Assembly: GCA_963678705.1 (NCBI GenBank)
Contig: OY783222.1
Span: forward strand, 12,905,730-12,969,729
Length of the DNA: 64,000 nt
DNA from: Panorpa germanica
Lineage: Eukaryota; Arthropoda; Insecta; Mecoptera; Panorpidae
Direction of reading: 5' to 3'
The position numbers were made by a program, and so were the translations under genes. The notes under the pieces are model-generated. The model had not been told where the DNA came from. It searched no databases and saw only the letters and a list, made by a program, of their open reading frames with translations. Shown piece by piece: positions 1 to 13,820 of this stretch (positions are counted from its first letter, which is position 1; the number at the start of each line of letters is the position of its first letter).

Positions 1-99
1 CCATGTTTATTTTCAAGTGGCAGCACCTACTGATTTAAATCTATATATGTTTTCAAAGAAATATAGGAATTACATTATTCAAAATAAATAATTATTTTA

Positions 100-708
100 C
101 GGGGTCCTATGTCATAATTTCTATAAAAGTGTACTATATATTGATGAAGTGGGTTACTAGAACCTCAAATGTCAATTATTTTTTAATAACTCTTTATATG
201 TTTGAAGATATTAACAATTAAAAACGTCATTGTCATTAAAAAAGAGATTCAACGTTGTACAACATTCCAAATGCATGTGATCTCATAACCGCTATAGTTG
301 TTATCTCTATTATACAAGAGAGCGTAAAAGAGATATATTCTTGACAGAACTCTGACAAGTTTACAGGTTACCAACCTTACAGCTCATAAATCTCTGCTAT
401 ATGTATTTATATATCAAAATATTAAATATTATTTACAGCTATTTTGAGGAACAATAAAATTTCAATATTACGTGCAATAAAATAAAAACTTGTTATTTTT
501 GGACTTGACTTGATTATTTCGACTACCAACAGCTACAAAACATTACCACAGCACTGATCTAATTAACAATTAACTGACGTATAAAATGCATTTCACGTCA
601 TACAAATGGCCGACATCTCTAGCGCTGAAACTACAATTCAAACTTTTAATTGCTGTATCTCCGTCAACATTTAGATATTTAATAAAATAGACATGCCAAT
701 ACACATTC
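100..708 (-). mobile_element. MITE family A, copy 1 (right end lost)
   Basis: Non-coding element repeated through the window. I define forward as starting AATGGGCTTGTGTCC; this copy is reversed. Shared internal blocks include TCAACGTTGTAC, CTAGCGCT and TGCATTTCACGTCA. It lies in the intron left of the first visible Ogdh exon. The outer terminus facing the exon is missing. Confidence 0.75.
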
Positions 709-851
709 ATGATACATGCGCCATAGAAAAAGTTACAATATTATGCTCTATATTGCATTCAAAGTTGGAGTCAAACGTTTTTTACCGATTTCGCAGTGCT
801 GCTAAGGGCATGAAGATCTAAAATAATATTATTTCTTCTTTCTTCTAACAG

Positions 852-3800
852 AAAAGAATCTGGATAAGGAATATACTCTACCAACTTCAACATTTATCGG
901 TGGTGATAAAACAGTTCTACCTCTAAAGTAATATTTTTAGCTTTCACATGATATGATTGTATGAGTATTTGAGTAACCATCGTAAAACGTATTGTAAATA
1001 TTTTAGAGAGATCATCAGCCGCCTTGAAGAGGTGTACTGTTCCAAGATAGGCATTGAGTTTGTCACCGTAAATTCTCAGGAGAAACGAAATTGGCTTCGG
1101 AAACGATTTGAAAGCCCTGGATCTGTTAATTTCTCTTCTGATGACAAGCGCGTAATTATGGGACGCCTGATAAGAGCAACTGCGTAAGTTCATTATCAAT
1201 TTAACCCTTTTACTACGGTAAAGAGGTAGCCGCGTCAAAGAGTTCACGTTCGAAGGCTAGTTTTACATTGAAACAGACTATTTGCGACACCGACTTTTTT
1301 AGTAGAATGTATTCCAGTGTTTTGCATTAAAACACTTTATCATGAGATGATAGTTTATTGTTTATTGAGACACCATTGTATTAAAGATATTAAAAGTAAA
1401 ATTTCAATTTATCATTTTAGCTTTGAAAATTTTTTAAACAAAAAATGGACATCTGAGAAACGTTTTGGTCTAGAAGGTTGTGATATGACTGTTCCAGGAA
1501 TGAAGCAAATAATTGATTCGTCATCTCGCATGGGAGTCGAATCAATAATCATTGGAATGGCACATAGAGGTCGTCTTAATGTGTTAGCCAATGTGTGCCA
1601 CAAGCCGTTAACACAAATATTTACACAATTTATTGGCTTATCAGCTTCGACCGAAGTAAGTTTTAAAAAGTTTTTATTAACCCTTACGTCAAGACGTGTA
1701 TTCAACTTCTTGCCAATGGGCTTGTCTCCTGTCTTAATTTCTACAAAAGTGTACTATATATTGATCAAGTGGGTTACGAGAACCTCAAATGTTCAATTAC
1801 TTTTTAAAAAGTCCTTATAAGTTAGGATTATATTAACAATTAAAAAAGTCATTTTGTCTCTTTAACTATTAAAGCGATTCAACGTTGTACAACATTCCAA
1901 ATGCATGTGACCTCACAATCGCTAGTTCCCTACAACAAATTTTGATCGGAATCCAATTAGATGCGAATCGTTTCACTCTGAATGGTGAATTGGAATCCTA
2001 TTAGACATTAGTGTGACATTACATGAAGCTTTGAACAGCATATCTCAACCGGTCGGAACGCTCCGTACCCCCTCTGATTCCAAGCTACGTTTGCCGAGGT
2101 GCAAGTCGTGCTACTACCCAGTACTACCACATATGTTCTCCCGAACACTGTTTGACTACTGTCTAACCGCTCTCTGACACGAGATTGCTAAGATACGACA
2201 AATTGTTTGTAGGGTTGCTATCTCTTTCATACAACAGAGCTATATTATAAAAGAGATATATTCTTGACAGAACTTTGACAAGTTTACAGCAATCTCAAAC
2301 AGCAAAGCAAGTTTACAGCAAAAATTTACATAAATATCTGCTATATGTATTTATATATCAAATATTATTTACTGCTATTTTGAGGAACAATAAAATTTCA
2401 ATATTATGTCTGCCGTAACATGGTTAAATAAAATAAAAACTTATTATTCTTTGATTGGACTTGATTATTTCGACTACCAACAGCTACAAAACATTACCAC
2501 AGCACTGACCTACTCAACAAATAACTGACATATACAATGCGTTTCAAGTTATTCACATGGCCGACCATCTCTAGCGCTAAAACTACAATTCAAATTTTTA
2601 ATTACTATATCTCCGTCAAGATTTAGATATTTAATAAAATAAAAACGACAATACACATTTATTAACATCAATTTCAATCAACAATTGAAAAATATATATT
2701 AAATGTATATTCATAGGGCGCTGGTGATGTGAAATATCATCTAGGAACACTTGTTGAAAGATTGATCCATCGAACTAATAAGAATGTTCGTTTATCTGTT
2801 GTGGCGAATCCATCTCATTTGGAAGCTGTCGCCCCAGTCGCTCAGGGCAAAACCCGAGCTGAACAATTCTACAAAGGAGATGAAGAGGGTAAAAAGGTAT
2901 GTAAATTGAGTTGCCTTCTTTGGAAAGAACAATCATTATGTTGCATCCTATATAGGCACTTAAATATGCAATCGGGGTAATTTTAATTTATGCACAAGAC
3001 ATAATCCATTTATTTTATTTATTATTTTTATGGTCTACTTTTATTAGGGTCTAGGTAATAAAGTAATTTAAAATAAGTAAACTAAAATCCATTAAATATT
3101 GTGAGATTGTCGACTTTGAAGGCAGTAGCTTGAATATATTTTTATTAAGGTTCGATGACGGGTTAAGTCTCAAGCAATGATCATCGTTGCGGTTATTCAT
3201 ATGCAACAACCATTTAATCATCATTGTTCTTTCTGCGCTGTTCTTTATTGTAGCTAGCATTGTTACATGCTGCTAGAACATTAAGTAAATAAAAACCAAT
3301 TAACAAAAACCTCACGTGGACTCATTTTTAAATACAAACCAGCACAGTACAAATACGCATTTATACAACATAACCGCGGTTAACTAACCGTGGCTCAAAT
3401 ATATTATTTCTCACGTTTCTTGCATTAGGTTTGTTTCACTTTGGAATCGACTCCTTGCGGTACCCGACATTAAAGTAATAACTTCATCCCATGATAAAAT
3501 GCTTTTGCAGAACAACTCAAGTAGTTCGCAAATAGTCTGTTCTAGGTCCAATAATCCTATCTTCTGTACAGGTGATGTCCATCTTAATTCATGGAGATGC
3601 TGCATTTTCTGGTCAAGGTGTTGTTTTCGAAACCATGCATCTATCAAACCTCCGCGATTACAAGACCCATGGGACCATTCACATCGTCATCAACAACCAA
3701 GTTGGCTTCACGACAGATCCAAGAAGTTCTCGTTCATCAACATATTGTACCGGTAAACGTCTTAAAACTTTTAATCATTAAACCACTGGCGTAGCTAGGT

Positions 3801-6800
3801 ATGGGCGAGTCGGTGCAGTGCACCGGGGCCCCCAAGCTCAGGGGGCTCTCGGACTTTTATAACTTATATTTATATTTTAACGGTTTCACAGTAAAGTAAT
3901 ACTCTTAGTAAATGGTTATTCCCGACAATGCATACAAAACTTTTATAACAAAAACATAAACAATAACAAAAATTCTAAATAGGAATGAATTTTTTTTATT
4001 GAGAGTGTATATCTCACTTGTGTACAAATTTATCGCTGAACATGAGGGAGGGGTGGGGGGTGGGTTAAGCATGGACCAGGCTAGGGTCTAAGTCTATTAC
4101 GTAATTCTCTCAGGCAGAGGTACGCATTCTAAAGTTGTTTATGTTGAGATTAAGCTGAAACAAAAGTAGCTGCAGGATTGTACTTAGAGTCTTAGAGCAC
4201 AATATCGCTAACAATATACAGAAAAGGCAGATGTATATTTACTTTGGTCTACTATTAAAACATCATAATAATTGATCTGGATAAGATAGAAGGAGTGACA
4301 TAAGTGCACATAATTTGGTGCAAAATAGTATACCCGCTAGTGAAGAAAGTAGGATATTCCAGTCTGCGTGTTTGCCACCCTTGCCTTCCGATAGGGGTCA
4401 GTTTTACACGCGGGTTGAAATGTTTTACTTTCTTCCCTCGGTGTGTAATATACTATTAATATTTTATGTACAATAAATGTTTTACATACATACATGCATA
4501 CATCTTTTGATTTACTTCGTTTTATTGATTAATACCAATAATATAAATCCAAGTATACGTTCCTAAACTCTTCACCTAGGCGATCACTAAAGCTCACACA
4601 AGACACACATACACATACATGTAGTAAGTAGTTTTGCTGTGCTATGCAGTGTATGGTAAAGAGCTGATGATAAACTAGTAGCTTTGTACCTTTAAAGTAT
4701 TTATATCTGACTTGAAAAACCTAAACAGTTTAGTTAGGGGCCCAGATTTTATTTTTTTTGCACCGGGGCTCTTGGTTACCTAGCTACGCCACTGCATTAA
4801 ACGTTGTTTCATTCAAATTTCTTTTCAAATAATAATTAATCTTAATGTAGATGTTGCTCATGTCGTGAACGCACCAATTTTCCATGTAAACGCTGATGAC
4901 CCAGAAAGCGTCATCCACGTATGTAACGTTGCTGCAGAATGGCGGGCTACTTTTAATGAGGATGTTGTTATTGATATAGTGGGCTACAGACGTCACGGCC
5001 ACAATGAAATGGATGAACCTATGTTCACGCAACCGATAATGTACAAAAAAATTAAAGCACTAAAACCATGTACGTATGTGTTCAAGAGCCAGTTTATTAT
5101 AGTCTAAGATCTCAGAGCTTTATCAAAGCTGAAAATTTGAGAAAGATAGTGTAATAAATAGTTGATAACGTATGTGTATTTGCTAGCCTGAAAGTGGGGC
5201 TCTTTTACAGGTAGCAGGTGTAAAATCCTCACTCACTTACGTGAAAGATTGTATAATGGCTGATTTTTGTATATGTTTTACACAATATTGTTAAAAACTA
5301 ACCTTCTTTATTGGCAGTGGGCCATAATTGCAGCCAGACAATTTAAAGGTGTTAAAAAAATAGGTAAGAAAAACGACTGTATACCAGACAATAGATTGTG
5401 AATTCAGGTTCGGAACCTATAAAGACGCTGCACATAGATTGTAGCATTCGTTGACGACTTTTCTCTAAATGGCTAGAGAGCTTTAAAGCGTCTGGCGGAA
5501 GTTAGAGCTCACGAAAAGGGTCTGGCAATAATGAATATCGCTTTTTAACAATATTCTTTAAAAAATATATAAAACCAGCCATCATACTTTTACGCAAGTA
5601 AGTTATAGTTTTTTACGTAACTTTTGCATCTGCTACATGTAAAATAGCCCCGCTTTTAAGCTAGCAAGTAAGCATACGTTCTTAACTACATATTGCACTA
5701 TACTTATTCTCAACATTTCAGCTTTGCTAAAACGATGTACATCTTGAAACTCCGGGATCTTGCTCTATAAGTGTAGGTACCGCATAACATGTATCTGTAT
5801 TATCTATAATTTGTCGGTAGTTTTCTCTCCCTCTCTTCCTATTCCTTGCATTCTAGCCATGTTTAAACTAATTCAATCACATCCTAGCTTTCAATGTATT
5901 TCCAGAACTCCTTATCCTTTCTCTTTATCCTTGCTACATTCCAAAAACCTACTCTTACTCTTTCTTTTTCCTCCCTTTTTTCTCTCCTCCTCTCTTTGTT
6001 CTTCCTGCCCCACTCTTCTACTTCTATCTTATTCTTCCCGCCTTCGAAATCATCCCATCTCCAATTCCTTCTTGTTATCATTCCATATAAATAATATCAC
6101 TTCATTCCATATTTTTCTATAGCCCACCTTCACTTCCTTTTTCTCTTCCTTTTTTTGCTTCCTTGTCCAATGTCTCAGCTCCTACTACACTTTCTTTCTT
6201 TAAACGTTACCCAGTAAACATTTTGGAGACACTTTGACATCATATTGAAGATGCGTCATGATTTTTTTGTCATGAAAGAGTTCATTTATAGTTCAGTTTC
6301 TCACATTTTTTCATAAAATGTCTGCTTTATCGGCTTCAGATGACGGAACCACTCCACCTGTCGGAATACAAATGAAGATAAAGTTGATGCGAACTATAAT
6401 TGAAGTGAAATAGTGATAGAAACGTCACTAAATAGGACACTTCACCAAATTGTTTACTGGGTAGGTGATCTTTTATATATATCTACGTCCCTTTGAGTAA
6501 CTTCTTCGCAACCATTATTTTCATTTTTTGCTCCTCTGATTCACACTTTGCTATTATTATCTCTTTTTTCTTCCCTACTGTCACTATAACCATCACTATA
6601 TTCATTTTTTTTTCTTTCTCCTGGCCATTTCTTGCTCCTTCTCTATCTCCTCCATCCTTTTCTACAAATCTCTTTCCGCTTCATTTTTCTCCGTTCTTCT
6701 TTTTTATTTTTCTCCCTATCCTTTTTTAATTGCTTCATCTTTTCCATCCTTTCCGTTACTGCTTCTATTATCTTCCTTTCTTCTTCTTTCTTTTTTCTTT

Positions 6801-9553
6801 TTCTATTTCCAACATCGCCATCCACTCTTTTCACTTCTTTCTTTCCTCTTCTCCGATCATCCTCAACTGTTCTTCCATCTTTCTAATTTTTTTTTTCATC
6901 TTTCATTTTTTGTTTCAGCTCCGTTTCTATTACCCTCCAGCCCCTCTCAATCACCCCCTCCTCCTTATTTTTCTCCGAATCCTTCCTACTTTTCTAGCTC
7001 TTTTCTTTTTTCACACTGTTAATATATAAGTACTCAAACTCTGCAATTCTTTTGTCTAACTTATGTGTTTGTACGTTTATCATCAGGTCAACTTCTATAT
7101 GCAGCGAAACTCGTTGCAGAAAAGATAATGACACAAGAAGAAATAAAAAAAATGGAAGACAATTACGATAAAATGTGTGAAGAAGCTTTTCTACAATCAA
7201 AAAAAGAAAAACATGTAAATCTAAATGATTGGCTAGACTCCCCGTGGACCGGGTTCTTTGAAAAGGGAAAGGGTTTGGCCTCCTTAAAAACGTGCCCTAC
7301 GGGAATTGAAATTGGAATTATAAAACATATAGGAAATATTTTTTCATCTCCACCGCCAAAAATACTCGAATTTGAAATTCACAAAGGTACGAGTACATAT
7401 ATGACATGTTTCTGAAGGTTAAATTTCTCCTGAGGGCCATTTTATCCTGTGCGAATTTGTAAATTTTATTTATCTTAGATTCTATTTTATCCAGTCTAAA
7501 TATATCTCATGTTCCATTAGAGTTCTAGTATAAATCTGCAACTGATTCCATTATACTCACTGCAAATTTATCTTAGCCGCATTCAATATTGTCTAAATCT
7601 GCTATAGTCCAGAATAAATTTGGAAAAGATTGGGTTGTACCTCCTTCGTTGAAGTGGCCTGTACAATTGCCAATTTTTCTCATAGGATAACACACTTTAA
7701 TTTGGGGTGTGAACAATATCTTAAATTCTAGAAATGTTTATTATATATACTGATAAAGTTAACTGTCACGATCTCAAATTTGTTTTTTTTTAAATATTCG
7801 CAATATTATTGAAGCATTATAATTAAAAGAACAAAACTTTCTAAAAAAAATTAAAGTGTTGTATCATCCCTATACTCCACGTCTTTGTTAATTATTTTTA
7901 ATTTATATTATTTAAATGTTTTAGTAAATAATATAAATTTTTTTCTTCACTGTATGTAATAAGCTTAAGTCATAGTCAGAGTTGGTACAACTTTACCGAC
8001 TCCGAGTCCTCTTACTAGAAATTGCCGCCGAATCCAGACTCTTCCTGGTTTACTGGGTACAATATATAATTTATTTTTAAATAGGAATTGAACGTATCTT
8101 AAAAGCAAGAATGGATTTGGTAAATGCACAAACGGTGGACTGGGCCTTGGGTGAGGCCATGGCATTTGGATCTCTTCTTAAAGACGGTATTCACATCAGA
8201 CTCAGTGGCCAGGATGTTGAGAGAGGTACATTCTCTCATCGCCATCATGTTCTTCATCATCAAGTCATTGATCATGCAACATATTGTCCATTATGCCATC
8301 TTTATCCTGACCAGGCACCCTACACGGTCTGCAACAGTTCTCTTTCAGAAAATGCTGTCCTTGGTTTTGAAGTTGGATTCTCTGTAACAAATCCTAATGC
8401 GTTAGTCCTCTGGGAAGCTCAATTTGGAGACTTCAACAATAATGGGCAGGTCATCATCGATCAATTTATTTCTTCTGGACAATCAAAATGGATCCGACAG
8501 TCTGGAATTGTTCTATTGCAACCTCATGGAATGGAAGGAATGGGACCTGAGCATTCCTCCGCGCGATTGGAAAGATTTTTACAATTGTCAGCTGAAGATG
8601 GCGATCATTTTCCCGAGTATGATGTTAAAAATTTCGAGTTGCATCAATTGTATGAGATAAACTGGATTGTTGCTAATCTCACTACGCCTGCAAATTATTT
8701 TCATATTTTAAGAAGACAAATTGCTCTTCCTTTTCGAAAACCTTTAATTATCATGTCACCAAAATCTCTGCTGAGACATCCTGAGGCTAAGAGCACTTTT
8801 GCAGATATGGATTGTGGAACATTTTTTCTAAGGTAATTATTTTCCAAGAAAAGTAAGAGTATGTGTTTTCACAAATGGTGCTCTATAATTGTAGGGTTAT
8901 TCCGGATAAAGGCCCAGCGTCTAAAAAACCGGAGGAAGTGAAAAAGTTAATTTTTTGTACAGGAAAAGTTTATTATGATCTTGCAAAAGCAAGAGCAGCA
9001 AAAAAACTAGAAGCAAGCATAGCTATACATAGAGTTGAGCAAGTACGAGCTACTTTATTTTCCAGTTGATACATTTTCCAATTTCTTTGGGTTTTTATTA
9101 AAGTTTTTACCTAGGTTTCTCCATTTCCGTTTGATCTGGTGAAAGCAGAATCAAATAAATATAAAAATGCTCGGATTTGTTGGGTGCAGGAGGAGCACAA
9201 AAATAGTGGTGCTTGGACCTATGTACAACCAAGGATGTACACATCCACCGCTGCCAAACGTTGCATTGAGTAAGAATAATTGTTAAAGAATTCAAACTTT
9301 AAATATTTCAATAAATCTCCTTATTTTTTTTAATTCATTTAAATATATTTTAAGATACTGTGGAAGAGCTGTTTCTGCTTCACCTGCTACCGGATCCAAA
9401 GTAATGCATATAAAAGAACTAGAACATTTGTTAGCTGATGCTATGGACATATCAACATCATCAAAATCAAAACCATCATCAACATCAGCATCATCTGAAA
9501 ACCGTTGCTGTTGTTGCAAGGATGAAGATAATGAAGAAGCAGCCGATGAATAA
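852..9553 (+). CDS. Ogdh: 2-oxoglutarate dehydrogenase E1 (OGDH-like), 5' partial
   Basis: Thiamine-diphosphate E1 subunit of the mitochondrial 2-oxoglutarate dehydrogenase complex (TCA cycle). Exons: 852-927, 1007-1183, 1421-1655, 2717-2896, 3572-3752, 4851-5069, 7087-7386, 8085-8832, 8895-9042, 9115-9269, 9355-9553 (TAA). Together they give about 872 residues in one frame. The usual length is about 1000, so the targeting peptide and first ~150 residues lie left of the window. Family blocks visible in order: [46 protein letters not shown], the cofactor region GDAAFSGQG with [55 protein letters not shown] and QEEHKN. The fold is intact and there are no internal stops. Departures from the animal norm as I know it are HLEAVAP for HLEAVDP and RRHGHNE for RRNGHNE. 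The C-terminal tail is unusual: serine-rich, then CCCC, then acidic. It may be a diverged paralogue rather than the housekeeping copy. AATAAA overlaps the stop codon. Confidence 0.93.
1716..2692 (-). mobile_element. MITE family A, copy 2, interrupted
   Basis: Reversed copy of family A in Ogdh intron 3, with its outer end (AATGGGCTTGTCTCC) present near 1716. It is split by a second element at 1928-2216, and the opposite terminus is lost. Confidence 0.78.
1928..2216. mobile_element. Small TIR element nested in MITE family A
   Basis: About 289 bp bounded by inverted ends CCCTACAAC... and ...GTTTGTAGGG. Other family A copies read straight through this point (CGCTAG then GCTATCTC), which defines the insertion. 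The flanks show TT or GTT on both sides, so the target duplication is 2-3 bp or ambiguous. A related element is at 19373-19494. Confidence 0.65.
3784..4794. mobile_element. hAT-type element with 8-bp target duplication
   Basis: Terminal inverted repeats CACTGGCGTAGCTAGG (left) and CCTAGCTACGCCACTG (right). Flanked by a perfect 8-bp direct repeat CATTAAAC (3776-3783 and 4795-4802), as expected for hAT transposons. 1011 bp, no transposase seen, so non-autonomous. Sits in Ogdh intron 5. Confidence 0.9.
5167..5680. mobile_element. MITE with ~60-bp terminal inverted repeats
   Basis: The first ~60 bases (AACGTATG..., GCTAGC, TGGGGCT, TTTTACA, GTAGCAG) recur in reverse complement at the end (...CTGCTACATG, TAGCCCCGC, GCTAGC, CATACGTT). 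About 514 bp, non-coding, in Ogdh intron 6. Confidence 0.75.
5826..7020 (-). mobile_element. LINE fragment (ORF1 end and start of endonuclease), decayed
   Basis: This stretch is strongly pyrimidine-rich on the + strand because its minus strand encodes Lys/Glu/Arg-rich protein. Near 5950-5850 the minus strand reads [20 protein letters not shown], followed (with stops) by DVIELV and TWLE. That matches the start of the endonuclease ORF of LINEs common in ants and wasps. Around 6643-6834 it reads a basic coiled-coil-like ORF1-type segment. Stops and frameshifts show it is dead. It lies in Ogdh intron 6 and is split by the MITE at 6210-6461. Confidence 0.7.
6210..6461. mobile_element. MITE with CCCAGTAAACA termini and TA duplication
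   Basis: Inverted ends CCCAGTAAACA and TGTTTACTGGG, flanked by TA on both sides, fitting a Tc1/mariner-type target. 252 bp. Inserted inside the LINE remnant. Partial relatives lie at 18985-19018 (right end) and 52488-52570 (left end). Confidence 0.78.
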
Positions 9554-10453
9554 AATGTGTGTAAGTATAAGAAATACTTAACTATTATATTTTTATATAT
9601 CCTGGTGTAATAATTGGAGCATAACTGTATATAATTAAATATAAATATAATTTAAATACCATTGTATTATATACAATATACATATTGATAAGGTTGGCTA
9701 TAAGAATCTCAACTATCGAATTATTTTTATTCAATGGGCTTGTGCGCTATGTCTTAATTTCTATAAATCTGTACTATATATTGATAAAGTTGATTACTAG
9801 AACCCCAAATGTCCAATTATTTGTTAATAACTCCTTATATTTCAAGAGATATTAACAATTAAAAAAGCCATTTTGTCTCTTTAATTATTAAAGGGATTCA
9901 ACGTTGTACACATTCCAACTGCATGTGACATCACAGCCGCTAGGTGCTATCTCTTTTATACAACAGAACGTAAAAGAGAATTTAAATATGTATTAGAATA
10001 AGTCAGAATAAGTGTTTACATGAATAGTTTGAAGATGAATATGTAATTGAGCAAGGAAATGTAATTCTGAGAAGTAATGTAAAACGAATGTAAAGTCTGA
10101 CGGCATAAACATTAAGTACATACATCATATCATCATAAAAAATCGATCTCTAAGAAATCAATTCACACCCAATTACTATTAAACAAATATTACACTTCAA
10201 ATATGTGCGGTTATTTTAATGCTGCAAATCACCACAAGATGGACTTAATATTTCTCAAACTTAAATCTTTTGACAGTTGTGACTTGTAAACAATGTGCTC
10301 CTCTTCGCTACTGTTGCAGTCAACAAGAATTAAATTGATGTCACTCAGATCTTTTATATTAAAAATAGCATAAATATTTAACTTACATTATGTAGTTTCG
10401 CACATTGTTTAAAATAAGCATTTTTAATAATTTGTTGGAAACATATTTTCAAA
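9554..10453. other. Ogdh-RAD54 intergenic region
   Basis: Contains a truncated family A MITE (9733-9985) and AT-rich sequence. Any promoter of the RAD54 gene should lie in roughly 10000-10450. No TATA or initiator motif could be singled out by eye. Confidence 0.6.
9733..9985 (-). mobile_element. MITE family A, copy 3 (truncated)
   Basis: Starts at AATGGGCTTGTGCGC and carries the outer ~250 bp of family A (TCAACGTTGTAC block, CGCTAGGTGCTATCTC). The remainder of the element is absent. Confidence 0.75.
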
Positions 10454-13643
<3,190 letters not shown>

Positions 13644-13820
13644 GGTTATTTAAAAGAAAAGATAATATGAAATGTTATTTTTATAAATTTATAAAAAATG
13701 TATTAAATATTTAGTCTCATTAGCGTTACAAATATAAAGTCTTATTTTTTAGAGAATTTGCTTTTAAGATATAAAATCTAAATACAAAGGAATTCTTAAA
13801 CATTAGGAAGTACAGTTTAT

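Noticed and set aside
5722..5768. Possible extra Ogdh exon after CAACATTTCAG
   Set aside because: It contains an in-frame TGA, and the exons 4851-5069 and 7087-7386 join directly in phase to give the expected protein.
5760..7029. Plus-strand open frames rich in Phe/Leu/Ser/Pro
   Set aside because: They are the complement of a decayed purine-rich LINE on the minus strand, with no domain and no splice support.
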